64,000 bases of DNA from assembly GCA_015223225.1 (NCBI GenBank), contig JADFCQ010000004.1:248001-312000 (forward strand), read 5' to 3'. A program made the position numbers and the translations under genes. The stretch's first letter is position 1. Each line of letters opens with the position of its first letter. Shown here piece after piece: positions 29,868 through 38,159 of this stretch. The notes beneath the pieces are model-generated. The model saw nothing but the letters and a program-made list of their open reading frames with translations. It made no database searches and was not told the DNA's origin. This DNA comes from Acetobacteraceae bacterium H6797 (GTDB lineage: Bacteria; Pseudomonadota; Alphaproteobacteria; Acetobacterales; Acetobacteraceae).

Positions 29868-30424
29868 TGCGCAAGGCGCGGATAGAGGGCTTCCTCTTCC
29901 TCATCGCCTTCGGCCTCACTATCCCGGCCGCCAATTGGCTCATCGGCAATGCCGGCACGGTCTGTGTGCCAACCGGCCCCTGCCTCATCCCCGTCGCGCC
30001 GAATATCATGGCACCCTCGGGCGTGCTGATGGTGGGCCTCGCCCTGGTGCTGCGAGACATGGTGCAACGCCGCCTCGGCGTCACCTGGGGCGTCATCGCC
30101 GTGCTCATGGGCACAGCGATCAGCGCCTTCCTCGCGCCGCCCTCGCTGGTCCTGGCCTCGGTGCTGGCCTTCATGGTCAGCGAATTCACCGACCTCGCCG
30201 TCTATACCCCGCTGCAGAAACGCGGCCTGGTGCTGGCCGTTCTCGCCTCGGGCATGGCCGGGCTGGTGGTCGATAGCGTGCTTTTCCTCAGCATCGCCTT
30301 CGGCAGCCTGGACTTCCTGGCCGGGCAGATCATCGGCAAGGCCTGGATGGTGCTGCTCTCGCTGCCGCTGATGCACTGGCTGCGCCAATACGACGAAAAG
30401 CGCGGCCTGGGCGCTGCGACCTGA
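29867..30424 (+). CDS. yhhQ: Queuosine-precursor transporter, VUT/YhhQ family
   Basis: A 185-residue inner-membrane protein with about six helices. Marks are MAPSGVLMVGLALVLRDMVQRRLG, ASVLAFMVSEFTDLAVYTPLQKR and VDSVLFLSIAFGS. VUT-family members import preQ0/preQ1 or queuine. The start overlaps the queC stop by one base (TGATG), so it is the last gene of the queuosine operon. The cell may therefore both make and salvage the precursor. Confidence 0.9.
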   Translation: MRKARIEGFLFLIAFGLTIPAANWLIGNAGTVCVPTGPCLIPVAPNIMAPSGVLMVGLALVLRDMVQRRLGVTWGVIAVLMGTAISAFLAPPSLVLASVLAFMVSEFTDLAVYTPLQKRGLVLAVLASGMAGLVVDSVLFLSIAFGSLDFLAGQIIGKAWMVLLSLPLMHWLRQYDEKRGLGAAT

Positions 30425-30432
30425 CAGCATAA

Positions 30433-30462
30433 AGCGGAGGGCAGCCTCGGCCGCCCTTCGCT
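30433..30462 (+). terminator. Stem-loop after the queuosine operon
   Basis: AGCGGAGGGC (30433-30442) pairs with GCCCTTCGCT (30453-30462) with one mismatch. It begins nine bases after the yhhQ stop, in the short convergent gap before the small secreted protein. There is no T-run, so it is a weak or Rho-assisted terminator at best. Confidence 0.4.
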
Positions 30463-30467
30463 GACAC

Positions 30468-30758
30468 CTACCGAACCCAGCGCCCGCCGCGCCAGCGCCA
30501 TTCCCCGCGGTCCCAGTACCAGTGGCCAGCCACCCAGCGCCAATGGAGCGGGCCGGGCGGCGGAGGCGGCTGTTCCTCGGCGCGCAAAGGGGGCTTGGGC
30601 GGCCTCGGCGCTTCGCCCGGCGGCTTCCCGGGCGGCGGCCCTCCAGGGCGATTATCCTGGTCAGGCGCCGGAGGCGGCATCGGCTGGGCAAAGGCCGCCT
30701 TCCCGGCCAGGGCCGCGCTGAGCCCCATCAGCGAAAGCAGGGCGGTACGACGAAACAT
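30468..30758 (-). CDS. Small secreted Pro-rich protein with YXWXPGHW-like motifs
   Basis: A 96-residue protein. The N-terminus FRRTALLSLMGLSAALAGKAAFA is a signal peptide with an AxA-type cut site. The centre is very rich in Pro (QPMPPPAPDQDNRPGGPPPG). The C-terminus has Trp/His/Arg repeats (HWRWVAGHWYWDRGEWRW) of the YXWXPGHW type seen in periplasmic or envelope proteins of unknown function. ATG 30758 has GGGAG upstream; a TTG five codons earlier is less likely. Confidence 0.7.
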   Translation of the reverse strand: MFRRTALLSLMGLSAALAGKAAFAQPMPPPAPDQDNRPGGPPPGKPPGEAPRPPKPPLRAEEQPPPPPGPLHWRWVAGHWYWDRGEWRWRGGRWVR

Positions 30759-30802
30759 CTCTGCTGCTCCCAAGGAGGCTCAGGTCCCAGCCGGCCGGGC
30801 CC

Positions 30803-31093
30803 TTACTGGTTGCTGGTCTGGCCGGAAGCGGCCGGGGCGGCGGGCGCAGGCGTCGTAGCCCGATGGGCCGTGGTATGCGAGACCGGCCGATGCGCCTGAG
30901 CCGTCGTCCGATGCTGAACGGGCTTATGAACGGCGCTCGTCGCATGATGCGCGGGCGCATGGGTCGGTGCAGGGGCCGACGTGGCCTGGCTCTTCGCCTG
31001 GGCCGGAGGGGTCGTCGGCGCGGGCTGCGTGCCCTGCGCATAGGCCGGAATGGCCGCCCCCGTCAGGAGAAGGCCCATGATCAGACGCTTCAT
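30803..31093 (-). CDS. Small secreted His/Pro/Ala/Thr-rich protein, unknown
   Basis: A 96-residue protein. KRLIMGLLLTGAAIPAYA is a clear signal peptide. The mature part is low-complexity, with recurrent Ala-Pro, Thr and evenly spaced His (THAPAHHATSAVHKPVQHRT), and about ten His residues in all. This could bind metal or simply be a disordered envelope protein; I do not recognise a family. It lies 44 bp upstream of the other small secreted gene on the same strand. Confidence 0.6.
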   Translation of the reverse strand: MKRLIMGLLLTGAAIPAYAQGTQPAPTTPPAQAKSQATSAPAPTHAPAHHATSAVHKPVQHRTTAQAHRPVSHTTAHRATTPAPAAPAASGQTSNQ

Positions 31094-31240
31094 TGTCGCG
31101 CTCCTTCGCCACGATGGCATCACGCTGGATGCATGAGCAGTTGGAGCGCGATTAGCGGCGAAAAAGCGGCGATGGGCGCGTGGCAGCACTATGTAACACT
31201 TTGCCGCAGTCCATCGCGCGGCGGCCCATGACGGCGCATG

Positions 31241-31274
31241 AAAAAAGCCGGGACAGGTTCCCCTGCCCCGGCTT
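31241..31274 (-). terminator. Strong intrinsic terminator of the amino-acid binding protein gene
   Basis: On the minus strand a 13-bp stem (31274-31262 with 31257-31245, one G-U pair) with a 4-nt loop runs straight into a T-run (31246-31241). It starts 25 bp after the stop codon of the gene at 31300. Confidence 0.88.
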
Positions 31275-31299
31275 GGTCATGACCCGTAAGGCCGATCGC

Positions 31300-32325
31300 T
31301 CAGCGCATCGGCGGGGCGTATTGCAGGCCGCCCTTGGTCCAGAGGTTGTTGATGCCGCGGGGCACGCCCATCGGGGTGATGTTCCGTTCCCACATCTCGC
31401 CGAAATTGCCGACCTGCTGCACCACCTTCACGGCCCAATCCGCGTCGACGCCCAGGATCTTGCCCAGGTCGCCGCTCTTGCCCATGAAGCGCTGGATCTC
31501 GGGATTGGTGCTATTGGCGAAGGTCATCACGTTCTGGCTCGTGATGCCAAGCTCCTCGGCCGTCAGCTGCGCGTAATAGGCCCAGCGGACGATGTCGAAG
31601 AACTTCCAGTCGCCCTTCCGGACCACCGCACCCAGCGGCTCCTTGGAGATGATCTCGGGCAGCAGCACATAGTCGCCGGCCTGGGCGCCCTGGGTCGAGC
31701 GGAAGCTCGCGAGGGAGGAGCTGTCGGTCGTATAGGCATCGCAGCGGCCGGCGATGAAGGCGGCCTGCACCTGCTCGACCGTCTCGATCACCACGGGGGT
31801 GAACTTCAGGTTATTGGCGCGGAAATAGTCGGCCAGGTTGAGCTCGGTCGTCGTGCCCGGCTGAACGCAGATGGTGGCGCCGTCGAGCTGCTTGGCCGAG
31901 GTCACGCCGAGCGACTTCTTCACCAGGAAGCCCTGGCCGTCATAGAAGTTGATCGAGGCGAATTCGAGGCCCAGCGAGGCCTCGCGCGTCAGCGTCCAGG
32001 TGGTGTTCCGGACGAGCATGTCGATCTCGCCGGATTGCAGGGCCGTGAAGCGGCTCTGCGAGGTGGTGTTCACGAAGCGGATCTTCTTGGCATCGCCGAA
32101 AATCGCCGCGGCGACGGTGCGGCAGGAGTCGGCGTCGATGCCGCGCATTTCACCGGAGCTGTCCGGCAGGCTGAAACCGGCGACGTTGCCGGCAACGCCA
32201 CAGAGCAGATAACCGCGCTGCTTGATGGTCGCGAGCGTGTCGGCCGCGGGTTGGGCATAGGCAGAAGTCGCGAGGCCAATAGCGACGGCCATCGCGCCGA
32301 GGGCAGCGAAGGTGGAACGGAACAC
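31300..32325 (-). CDS. Amino-acid ABC transporter substrate-binding protein (AapJ-like)
   Basis: A 341-residue periplasmic binding protein of the general L-amino-acid (AapJ/BztA) class. The signal peptide STFAALGAMAVAIGLATSAYA is followed by TLATIKQRGYLLCGVAGN and GIDADSCRTVAAAIFGDA, close to AapJ. IDMLVRNTTWTLTREASLG is another AapJ-type stretch. GTG 32325 is preceded by AGGGAG. The permease and ATPase genes aapQMP are absent; the gene is a single unit with its own terminator. The GC-skew change of the window lies at or just upstream of it. Confidence 0.9.
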   Translation of the reverse strand: MFRSTFAALGAMAVAIGLATSAYAQPAADTLATIKQRGYLLCGVAGNVAGFSLPDSSGEMRGIDADSCRTVAAAIFGDAKKIRFVNTTSQSRFTALQSGEIDMLVRNTTWTLTREASLGLEFASINFYDGQGFLVKKSLGVTSAKQLDGATICVQPGTTTELNLADYFRANNLKFTPVVIETVEQVQAAFIAGRCDAYTTDSSSLASFRSTQGAQAGDYVLLPEIISKEPLGAVVRKGDWKFFDIVRWAYYAQLTAEELGITSQNVMTFANSTNPEIQRFMGKSGDLGKILGVDADWAVKVVQQVGNFGEMWERNITPMGVPRGINNLWTKGGLQYAPPMR

Positions 32326-32627
32326 GGTGCTCTCCCTGTTTTAACAGCCGACCAGAAGTTGCCGGCACGCAGGGGAAGTGTCCGGAGGAGATGGTCGGGA
32401 TTCAAGGCGGAATGGCCCCCAAATGAGGCAGCTCATCTCGCCATTGAATACGAAACGAGCAATTGGCTTCCGATTTGCCTATCATTGCATCGAAAGCATG
32501 GCTGATGCGCGGAGTATCGCATAGCAGAGGCGGCCCCTGGCGCGCATCAACGTGAAGGCCAAGGCCCTCTCTGCGCCCGCTCCCTTCAGGCAGGCTGTCG
32601 AGGCTGCCGGCGAACCCGTTCATTTCC
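32326..32627. other. 302-bp divergent intergenic region
   Basis: It separates the amino-acid binding protein (minus) from the Bcr/CflA transporter (plus) and must hold both promoters. A moderately AT-richer stretch lies at about 32440-32510. I see no DnaA-box cluster (TTATCCACA type) and no long dyad. The + strand changes from C-rich or balanced to G-rich across and around this gap. Confidence 0.5.
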
Positions 32628-33869
32628 GTGGCGGCGCCTTCTCCGCCCTTCCGCATCGTCTCGCAACCACGCGAGACCCTGACAGGCCCGCTTGCCCTCA
32701 TGCCCACCTGGCTGCCTCTGCTCCTCGGTTTCCTGACGGCGATCGGGCCGCTCTCGACCGATATGTATCTGCCCGCCTTCCCGGCGATCGAGCAGGGGCT
32801 CGGCGTGCCGCATGGCTCGGCGGAGATTACGCTGGCGAGCTGGTTCGTGGGGCTGGCCTTCGGGCAGCTCGCGCAGGGGACGCTCTCCGATCGCTTCGGG
32901 CGACGGCGGCCTCTGATGGTGGGGCTGACGATATATGTCGTGGGCTCGGTCGGCTGCGCGCTGTCGGTGACGGTGAGCGAGCTGGCTTTCTGGCGGGCCG
33001 TCGCAGCCTTCGGGGGCTCGGCCAGCATGGTGCTGCCCCGCGCTGTGGTGCGTGACCTCGCTGAGGGGCTGGCGGCGGCGCGGCTGATGTCGAAGCTGAT
33101 GCTCGTGATGGGCGCGGCGCCGATCCTCGCGCCGGGGCTGGGCGGAATGATGCTCTCCTTCGGCGGGTGGCAGGATATTTTCTGGTTCGGCGCCATCTAC
33201 GGGGTGATCTCCCTCGTGCTGGTGACGCGGTGGCTGCCGGAGACGCTGACGGCGGAGCGGCGGCAGACGCTCAGCGTGATGGGGCTCGTGCGGCAATATG
33301 CCGAGGTGTTGAAGGACCGGAACTTCCTCGCCCATGTGGGAATGGCGGGGGCCTGCATGTTCATGGTCTTCGCGTATATCGGCGGTGGCTCGGCGGTGTA
33401 CCAGGGCATGTATGGGCTGACGCCGAGCCAGTTCGGCATTCTCTTCGGTGTGGGGGCGGCGGCCTTCATCCTGTGTTCGCAGCTCAACCCGTTGCTGCTG
33501 CAGCGGCTGGGGGCGAAGCGGGTGGTGGAGTTGGCCTCGCTCGTGATGCTGGGCTCGACGGCGGTGCTGGTGCTGATGGGCTGGACGGGCTGGGGCGGGA
33601 TCGCGGGGATATTCCTGCCCGCGCTGCCGGCGATGGCCTGCTCGGCGATGGTGATGCCCAATGCCGCCGTGGGGGCGCTGGCGCGGCACCCCACCCGGGC
33701 GGGCTCGGCCTCGGCGATGATGGGGACGCTGCAATTCGGGCTGGCGGCGATGTCGGGTTTGCTGGTCGGCGTGTTCTCGGACGGGACGGCGCTGCCGATG
33801 ACGGGGCTGATGTTCCTGGGCGCGGTCTGCGTGGTGATTTCCGCCGCATTGCGCCCCAAGGTCATGTGA
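32628..33869 (+). CDS. Bcr/CflA-family multidrug efflux MFS transporter
   Basis: A protein of up to 413 residues with 12 predicted helices, an inner-membrane drug/H+ antiporter. The first helix reads LPLLLGFLTAIGPLSTDMYLPAFP, and GQLAQGTLSDRFGRRRP is the MFS loop signature; PRAVVRDL is typical of Bcr. The start is uncertain: GTG 32628 gives a 27-residue N-terminal tail, while ATG 32700 starts almost at helix 1. Neither has a good ribosome-binding site. It is the first gene on the G-rich side of the skew change. Confidence 0.85.
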   Translation: MAAPSPPFRIVSQPRETLTGPLALMPTWLPLLLGFLTAIGPLSTDMYLPAFPAIEQGLGVPHGSAEITLASWFVGLAFGQLAQGTLSDRFGRRRPLMVGLTIYVVGSVGCALSVTVSELAFWRAVAAFGGSASMVLPRAVVRDLAEGLAAARLMSKLMLVMGAAPILAPGLGGMMLSFGGWQDIFWFGAIYGVISLVLVTRWLPETLTAERRQTLSVMGLVRQYAEVLKDRNFLAHVGMAGACMFMVFAYIGGGSAVYQGMYGLTPSQFGILFGVGAAAFILCSQLNPLLLQRLGAKRVVELASLVMLGSTAVLVLMGWTGWGGIAGIFLPALPAMACSAMVMPNAAVGALARHPTRAGSASAMMGTLQFGLAAMSGLLVGVFSDGTALPMTGLMFLGAVCVVISAALRPKVM

Positions 33870-34332
33870 GGCGCTTGACCATGTCGGTGGCGAAGGGGCG
33901 GAAGCCGAAGGCTTCGTAGCTGCGGATCGCCCGATCGTTGCCGGTGAGGACGCCGAGGACGAGGCTGGGGAGGCCGCGCTCGCGGGCCAGGCGCTCGGCC
34001 TCCGCGAGGAGGGCGCGGCCGTGGCCCTGGCCGCGGAGTTCCTCGCGGACGAAGAGCTCGGCGACATAGGCGTAGTTCCGGAATTCCTCGCGGACGAAGG
34101 GCGGGTGGCGGTCATAGACCAGGGCCAGGTGGCCCATCACGCGGCCCTCGATCTCGAGGACCAGCATGATGCCGTTGCTCTCCGCGATGCGGCGCTGGCT
34201 GTGGCGGAGGGAAGGCTCGCCGCCCCGATCCTCGACGCGGCGGTTGCCGATGAGCGGTTCCTCCACCCGGTTGAGGAGGGTGAACTGCTCGATCAGGGCT
34301 TCGTCATCGGCGGGGGTGGCGGGGCGGATCAT
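33862..34332 (-). CDS. GNAT-family N-acetyltransferase
   Basis: A 156-residue acetyl-CoA-dependent acyltransferase. VAELFVREELRGQGHGRALLAEAE is the acetyl-CoA-binding motif A (RGQGHG). It begins MIRPATPADDEALIEQF, the usual GNAT opening. Its start overlaps the LtrA stop by 4 bp (ATGA), so the two are co-translated. The acceptor is unknown. It converges on and overlaps the Bcr gene end by 8 bp. Confidence 0.87.
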   Translation of the reverse strand: MIRPATPADDEALIEQFTLLNRVEEPLIGNRRVEDRGGEPSLRHSQRRIAESNGIMLVLEIEGRVMGHLALVYDRHPPFVREEFRNYAYVAELFVREELRGQGHGRALLAEAERLARERGLPSLVLGVLTGNDRAIRSYEAFGFRPFATDMVKRLT

Positions 34333-35525
34333 TCCTCGTCCTGCTCCGGGTTGGGGTAAGCGAGGGAGAGATGTTCCCAGGCGGCGACGATGATCATCAC
34401 GCCCGTGGTGGCCATGCCGAGGGTGAGTGCGGAGACTAGGCCGCCCATGCCGGAGGGGAAGAGGCCGAGGAGGAGGACCAGGCCGACCATGTGGGAGAGC
34501 GGGAAGTTGCCGCGCTCGCTGGTGGTTTTCTTGAAGAAGCCCGTGCCCAGGAGATAGAGCAGCGGCCCGCCGATGAGGGCAAGGGTGCCGGCCTCGTCGA
34601 GGTGGCCGGGGTGGGCGAGGACGATCTCATCGGAGACGGCGGTGACGATGATGCCGGCGATGATGAGGATGTGGATGTAGGTGTAAGCCAGGCGCGCCTG
34701 GCGGCCCGGGTCGGCGCGGTTGACGATGCGGTGGTGCGCATCCTCGGCGCCGCGGTGGAAGTAGAGCCACCACATGGCGACGGTGCCGAGGAAGGTGGAG
34801 AAGAAGGCGGCGAAGTGCTCGAGGCCCCAGGCCGTCTGGGCGAAGGTGGCGCCCGTCACCAGCAGGGATTCACCCAGGGCGATGATGACGAAGAGGGCGC
34901 AGCGCTCGGCCATGTGGCTGCCATCCACATCCCAATCCGCGATGCGGGAGCGGCCGAGGCCGGGAGTGTGGAAGAAGGTGGCGGGGCCGGCAAATTCGAC
35001 GATGAGGGCCGCGATCCAGAGGCCTTCTCGCCAGCCTTCCGGGGCGAGGCCGCCCGCGACCCAGAGGAGGCCCGCCGTCGCGAGCCAGGAGAAGATGCGC
35101 TGGAAGTTGCGGCGGCGCTCCTGGGTTTCGTGCCGCAGGGCCCAGAGGGTGAAGCCGGTGCGGCCGAGCTGGAGGGTGACGTAGGCGATGGCGAAGGCCA
35201 GGCCGCGCTCGTGGAAGGCGCCGTGGATGGCCGAGGACATGGCGAGGCCGGCGGCCATGAGGGCGAAGAGGCAGAGGCGGACGGGCATCCGCTCCGGGTC
35301 GAGCCAGTTGGTGACCCAGGCGGTGTAGACCCAGCCCCACCAGACGGCGCCGAGGATGATGACGGCGTGGAGGATGCCGAGGGGCGTCTGCTCGGCGAGG
35401 AGGGCGTGGGAGATCTGGGTGACGGCGAAGACGAAGATGAGGTCGAAGAAAAGTTCGACCATGCCGACCTTGCCGGACTCATGCCCGCCGCGGGTGCGGA
35501 GGAGCGTGGGGCGCGGGGGGTTCAT
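34329..35525 (-). CDS. LtrA-family membrane protein
   Basis: A 398-residue polytopic inner-membrane protein of the low-temperature-requirement A family, function unknown. Marks are VELFFDLIFVFAVTQISHAL at the N-terminus and GSHMAERCALFVIIALGESLL in the middle, plus WWLYFHRG. I chose ATG 35525, which puts the short polar leader (PPRPTLLRTRGGHESGKVGM) before helix 1. It precedes the GNAT gene and follows the ArsC-like gene by 8 bp, so the three form a likely operon. Confidence 0.88.
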   Translation of the reverse strand: MNPPRPTLLRTRGGHESGKVGMVELFFDLIFVFAVTQISHALLAEQTPLGILHAVIILGAVWWGWVYTAWVTNWLDPERMPVRLCLFALMAAGLAMSSAIHGAFHERGLAFAIAYVTLQLGRTGFTLWALRHETQERRRNFQRIFSWLATAGLLWVAGGLAPEGWREGLWIAALIVEFAGPATFFHTPGLGRSRIADWDVDGSHMAERCALFVIIALGESLLVTGATFAQTAWGLEHFAAFFSTFLGTVAMWWLYFHRGAEDAHHRIVNRADPGRQARLAYTYIHILIIAGIIVTAVSDEIVLAHPGHLDEAGTLALIGGPLLYLLGTGFFKKTTSERGNFPLSHMVGLVLLLGLFPSGMGGLVSALTLGMATTGVMIIVAAWEHLSLAYPNPEQDEE

Positions 35526-35533
35526 CTGGGCGC

Positions 35534-35896
35534 TCACTTGAAGGCCGCCTCGTAGGCCTGGGGGGTGAAGCCCAGGAGGCGGGGCGCGCCGGGCTGGGGC
35601 CCGGACAGCTCGAGCATGGGGCGCTTGATCATGGAGGGGTTGGCGAGCATCAGCGCGATGGCCTTGGCCTCGGTGAGGTTCTCGCGATCGGCCTCGGGGA
35701 GTTTCTTGAAGGTGGTGCCGGCGCGGTTGAGGACTTTCTCCCAGCCGAATTCCTGGCACCAGGCGGCGAGATGGGCGCGGGTGATGCCCTGCGACTTATA
35801 GTCATGGAAGGTGTAGGCAATGCCCCTGCCCTCCAGCCATGTGCGGGCCTTCTTCACCGTATCGCAGTTCTTGATGCCGAACATGGCTACCGTCAT
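35534..35896 (-). CDS. ArsC-family (YffB-like) reductase
   Basis: A 120-residue thioredoxin-fold protein. FGIKNCDTVKKARTWLE has a single Cys and lacks the second Cys of a redox pair. KSQGITRAHLAAWCQEFGWE and KLPEADRENLTEAKAIALML follow the YffB/arsenate-reductase-like pattern. MIKRPML holds the conserved Arg-Pro. The YffB subgroup is glutathione-related with unknown substrate; true arsenate resistance is doubtful without ars genes. Confidence 0.85.
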   Translation of the reverse strand: MTVAMFGIKNCDTVKKARTWLEGRGIAYTFHDYKSQGITRAHLAAWCQEFGWEKVLNRAGTTFKKLPEADRENLTEAKAIALMLANPSMIKRPMLELSGPQPGAPRLLGFTPQAYEAAFK

Positions 35897-35984
35897 CGCG
35901 GGCTCTCCTGAATTACAGGAGGGATATCCGCCGGGGGTTTGCAGGGCAATCGGGCGGATGGGCGATGGGTGGGCATGGGGCGGC

Positions 35985-36551
35985 TCACGACCAGGCCAGG
36001 CGGAGGCTGCGGGGGATGCGGGCGTGGCCGCCGGCCTCGCGGTGGAGGCGTTTGCGGAGCGCGATTTCGGCCTGGAGGAGCGCGCGGCCCAGGCGGGAGG
36101 CGAGGCTCGGCAGGTGGAAGGGCCTGGAAGCGATGGTTTCGGACAAAATGGGGTTGGGGACCATGCGCGGCGGGCCCGGCAGGGCCTGGAGCAGGTTCAG
36201 GCGGCGGATGAGGGTGATGAAGGGCAGGCCCAGGAGGCGATAGGCCCGGCGGCAGGCGCGGAAGATGAGCGGCGCGATGGCGCGGAGATGGGGCGAGGCG
36301 CCGTCGCCGGCCAGGGTGATGAGCATATGTTCCCAGGCGCCGCGATGGGCGAGACGGCGGAAATAGCGGGCCACGGTGTCAGGGTTGCCGAAACGCTCGG
36401 GGAGCGCGCTCCAGGGATCGGGCGTGGCGGCGATGTGGAAGATGGCGTCTAAGCGAAGGCGGAGGTCGCCGATTTGGCGACCTCGGGGGGAGTGGGGCTC
36501 GATGAAGGGGATGAGGGCGAGGAATTGGGCGTCGGAGAGGGGCATAGGCAA
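35985..36551 (-). CDS. Orphan protein with transposase-derived N-terminal domain (DUF4096-like)
   Basis: A 188-residue protein. Residues 4-72 (LSDAQFLALIPFIEPHSPRG, then RLDAIFHIAATPDPWSALP and FGNPDTVARYFRRLAHRGAW) match the DNA-binding N-terminal domain of IS5-family transposases. The rest has no DDE catalytic region and instead is Arg-rich and helical. No terminal repeats flank it, and its base composition is like the host's. It may be a decayed or a recruited transposase fragment. It borders the low-GC island. Confidence 0.65.
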   Translation of the reverse strand: MPMPLSDAQFLALIPFIEPHSPRGRQIGDLRLRLDAIFHIAATPDPWSALPERFGNPDTVARYFRRLAHRGAWEHMLITLAGDGASPHLRAIAPLIFRACRRAYRLLGLPFITLIRRLNLLQALPGPPRMVPNPILSETIASRPFHLPSLASRLGRALLQAEIALRKRLHREAGGHARIPRSLRLAWS

Positions 36552-36648
36552 AACCTCATATCACAGGCCCAGTAAGCATAAAATCCCATTAAAGTCAATC
36601 TTTTCCTACAACCCTCTCCAACCCCGATCGCAGCATCCCACCCTCAAT

Positions 36649-37635
36649 TTAACCTATGGAAGTCAGCGCATAGTAAGTCTTCGAAACACCCGAACGCTTA
36701 TCAAGCACCTCAACCGCATCCACCGTTATATTTACCGCTGAACCAAAGTATTTTTTTACGTCAAGAGCCAAATCAGCCGTAATAGTCCCCTCAATGATGT
36801 CCCGGGATGGGAGTTCCAGCAGTTCAAAACTGTTTCTAACCATACTAGCTCCAACTAACACGCCGCTAAATTCTCTCACAGAAGATTTTGTTTGAATTAT
36901 TGTAGTTATATTATTCGCGATACCAGAAATTACATCGGATGAAGCTTTCCATGAATGATTAGTTCCTGTGTGGTCTCGCCATTCCATGGAAATTTTCGAT
37001 TCAGAATTTTTTAAATGAGACACGAGATGGCGTAGATGATTAGTTGTTCGCCCACCCAAAGATCCCGATATTTTCATAAATTGTTCTTCATCCTGACTAG
37101 ACGCCAGAACTTGAAAGAGTCGAGAAAGTGACTCCGATGAGATGCTTCTCCCCATCAAATCGCTTTTTACAGGCACGTAAAGGTCCATCCCAAACGAAGA
37201 CGGAAATACATCAGCGATACGAATTTCTGTCGCCTCCCGGATAGAAGATGCAATAGGTCCGCGTAGCGTAGGGCCAGTTTGTATAGCTTGAGCTATAGAT
37301 GAAAATAATTTCTGAAGTCTTATCAGAAAAAATCCCAAATCTCCAATTTTTGCGGAGTGATTATAATAATCGACACCATCCAGCTTTATGGTAATAGGTT
37401 CATTTATCCGATGGCGCAGCAGAGCCGACATCTCCGAGTACACGAATTCACGACGCGCATTCAGACCAGCCTTTGCTAGCGAGAGCGCGAAGCTACCGGG
37501 ATGAATTTTCTCAATTCGCTGTTGCGCAAGAAATGCCTCTTCAAGATCAGCTTCTCTCCTATGGAGATTGGCCAAGCGCGTCTCTGCCTCAACAGGATCA
37601 ATGTTGGCCCAAGTAATGATTGAATTAGAAGTCAT
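36649..37635 (-). CDS. Unknown 328-residue protein, second gene of the low-GC module
   Basis: I do not recognise a family. Residues 1-75 are helical and charged (DPVEAETRLANLHRREADLE), possibly a coiled coil. The middle (about 100-225) includes FPSSFGMDLYVPV and SGSLGGRTTNHLRHLVSHLK. The end is rich in beta-strand-like segments (TITADLALDVKKYFGSAVN). There is no signal peptide or membrane segment. RTTNHLRH resembles a loose R-x6-H pattern, but it lacks a canonical HEPN context. Its start overlaps the stop of the nucleotidyltransferase-like gene (ATGA), so both are made together. Confidence 0.7.
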   Translation of the reverse strand: MTSNSIITWANIDPVEAETRLANLHRREADLEEAFLAQQRIEKIHPGSFALSLAKAGLNARREFVYSEMSALLRHRINEPITIKLDGVDYYNHSAKIGDLGFFLIRLQKLFSSIAQAIQTGPTLRGPIASSIREATEIRIADVFPSSFGMDLYVPVKSDLMGRSISSESLSRLFQVLASSQDEEQFMKISGSLGGRTTNHLRHLVSHLKNSESKISMEWRDHTGTNHSWKASSDVISGIANNITTIIQTKSSVREFSGVLVGASMVRNSFELLELPSRDIIEGTITADLALDVKKYFGSAVNITVDAVEVLDKRSGVSKTYYALTSIG

Positions 37636-38159
37636 GACGCAACCGTAGAGTTAGATTCATCGCCGACGGGCGCTTCAAGCTCATCTGGGACAATACTCAC
37701 AGTCAAAATTCCCTTCGGACGATCAGACCGATCATATCCAAACTCCCCCATCCAATATTTACGTTGAGCTCGAAAATCTTGGTAGGCGGGGTCATCTTCA
37801 GGAACGCTCGGGAGAAAATAAGCATCACACATGAAATTAGATTTGGTGCCGTGGCCAGAAAACAACCTAAGCAAACGCTCTTTTTGATCATCTGGCAGTG
37901 CGTCAATAACGTGAAGATCGGCCATGCCAAGTAAATCAATGTCACCAGGATCTTGCTTAGACGACACGAAACTTCCGTCAATAAATTGCTCGAACTTGAA
38001 GCCAAATTTTTTTAATTCTTCACTATGACGAAGATACCCCTCGTAAATATCGCCACGAGTGGTTGGGATCACGAAAGGATCAACAAACCAGAGCTTAATT
38101 TGCTCAATACTGACTGGGTGAAGTCCAGCATCGAGGTATCCTGTCGAATTAAACTTCAT
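37632..38159 (-). CDS. DUF6932-like nucleotidyltransferase-fold protein, first gene of the low-GC module
   Basis: A 175-residue protein. Residues 1-55 (FNSTGYLDAGLHPVSIEQIK) resemble the N-terminus of DUF6932 proteins. The core FIDGSFVSSKQDPGDIDLLG holds the GS...DxD pattern of minimal nucleotidyltransferases (Gly-Ser, then Asp-x-Asp for metal). A third acidic residue may lie in FMCDAYFLP. It is short and has no second domain, like MNT antitoxin-type or AMP-transferring proteins. It is upstream of and coupled to the 328-residue protein. The family link is from memory and moderately sure. Confidence 0.7.
   Translation of the reverse strand: MKFNSTGYLDAGLHPVSIEQIKLWFVDPFVIPTTRGDIYEGYLRHSEELKKFGFKFEQFIDGSFVSSKQDPGDIDLLGMADLHVIDALPDDQKERLLRLFSGHGTKSNFMCDAYFLPSVPEDDPAYQDFRAQRKYWMGEFGYDRSDRPKGILTVSIVPDELEAPVGDESNSTVAS

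Noticed and set aside
32326..32627. Possible replication origin sequence at the skew change
   Set aside because: No DnaA-box cluster, AT-rich unwinding element or origin-linked genes are visible. The skew is reported, but no origin feature is called.
37054..37085. Loose HEPN-like R-x6-H pattern in the 328-residue protein
   Set aside because: The residue after Arg is not the usual Asn/His/Asp, and the surrounding helices are not clearly HEPN-like, so I do not call a HEPN ribonuclease.
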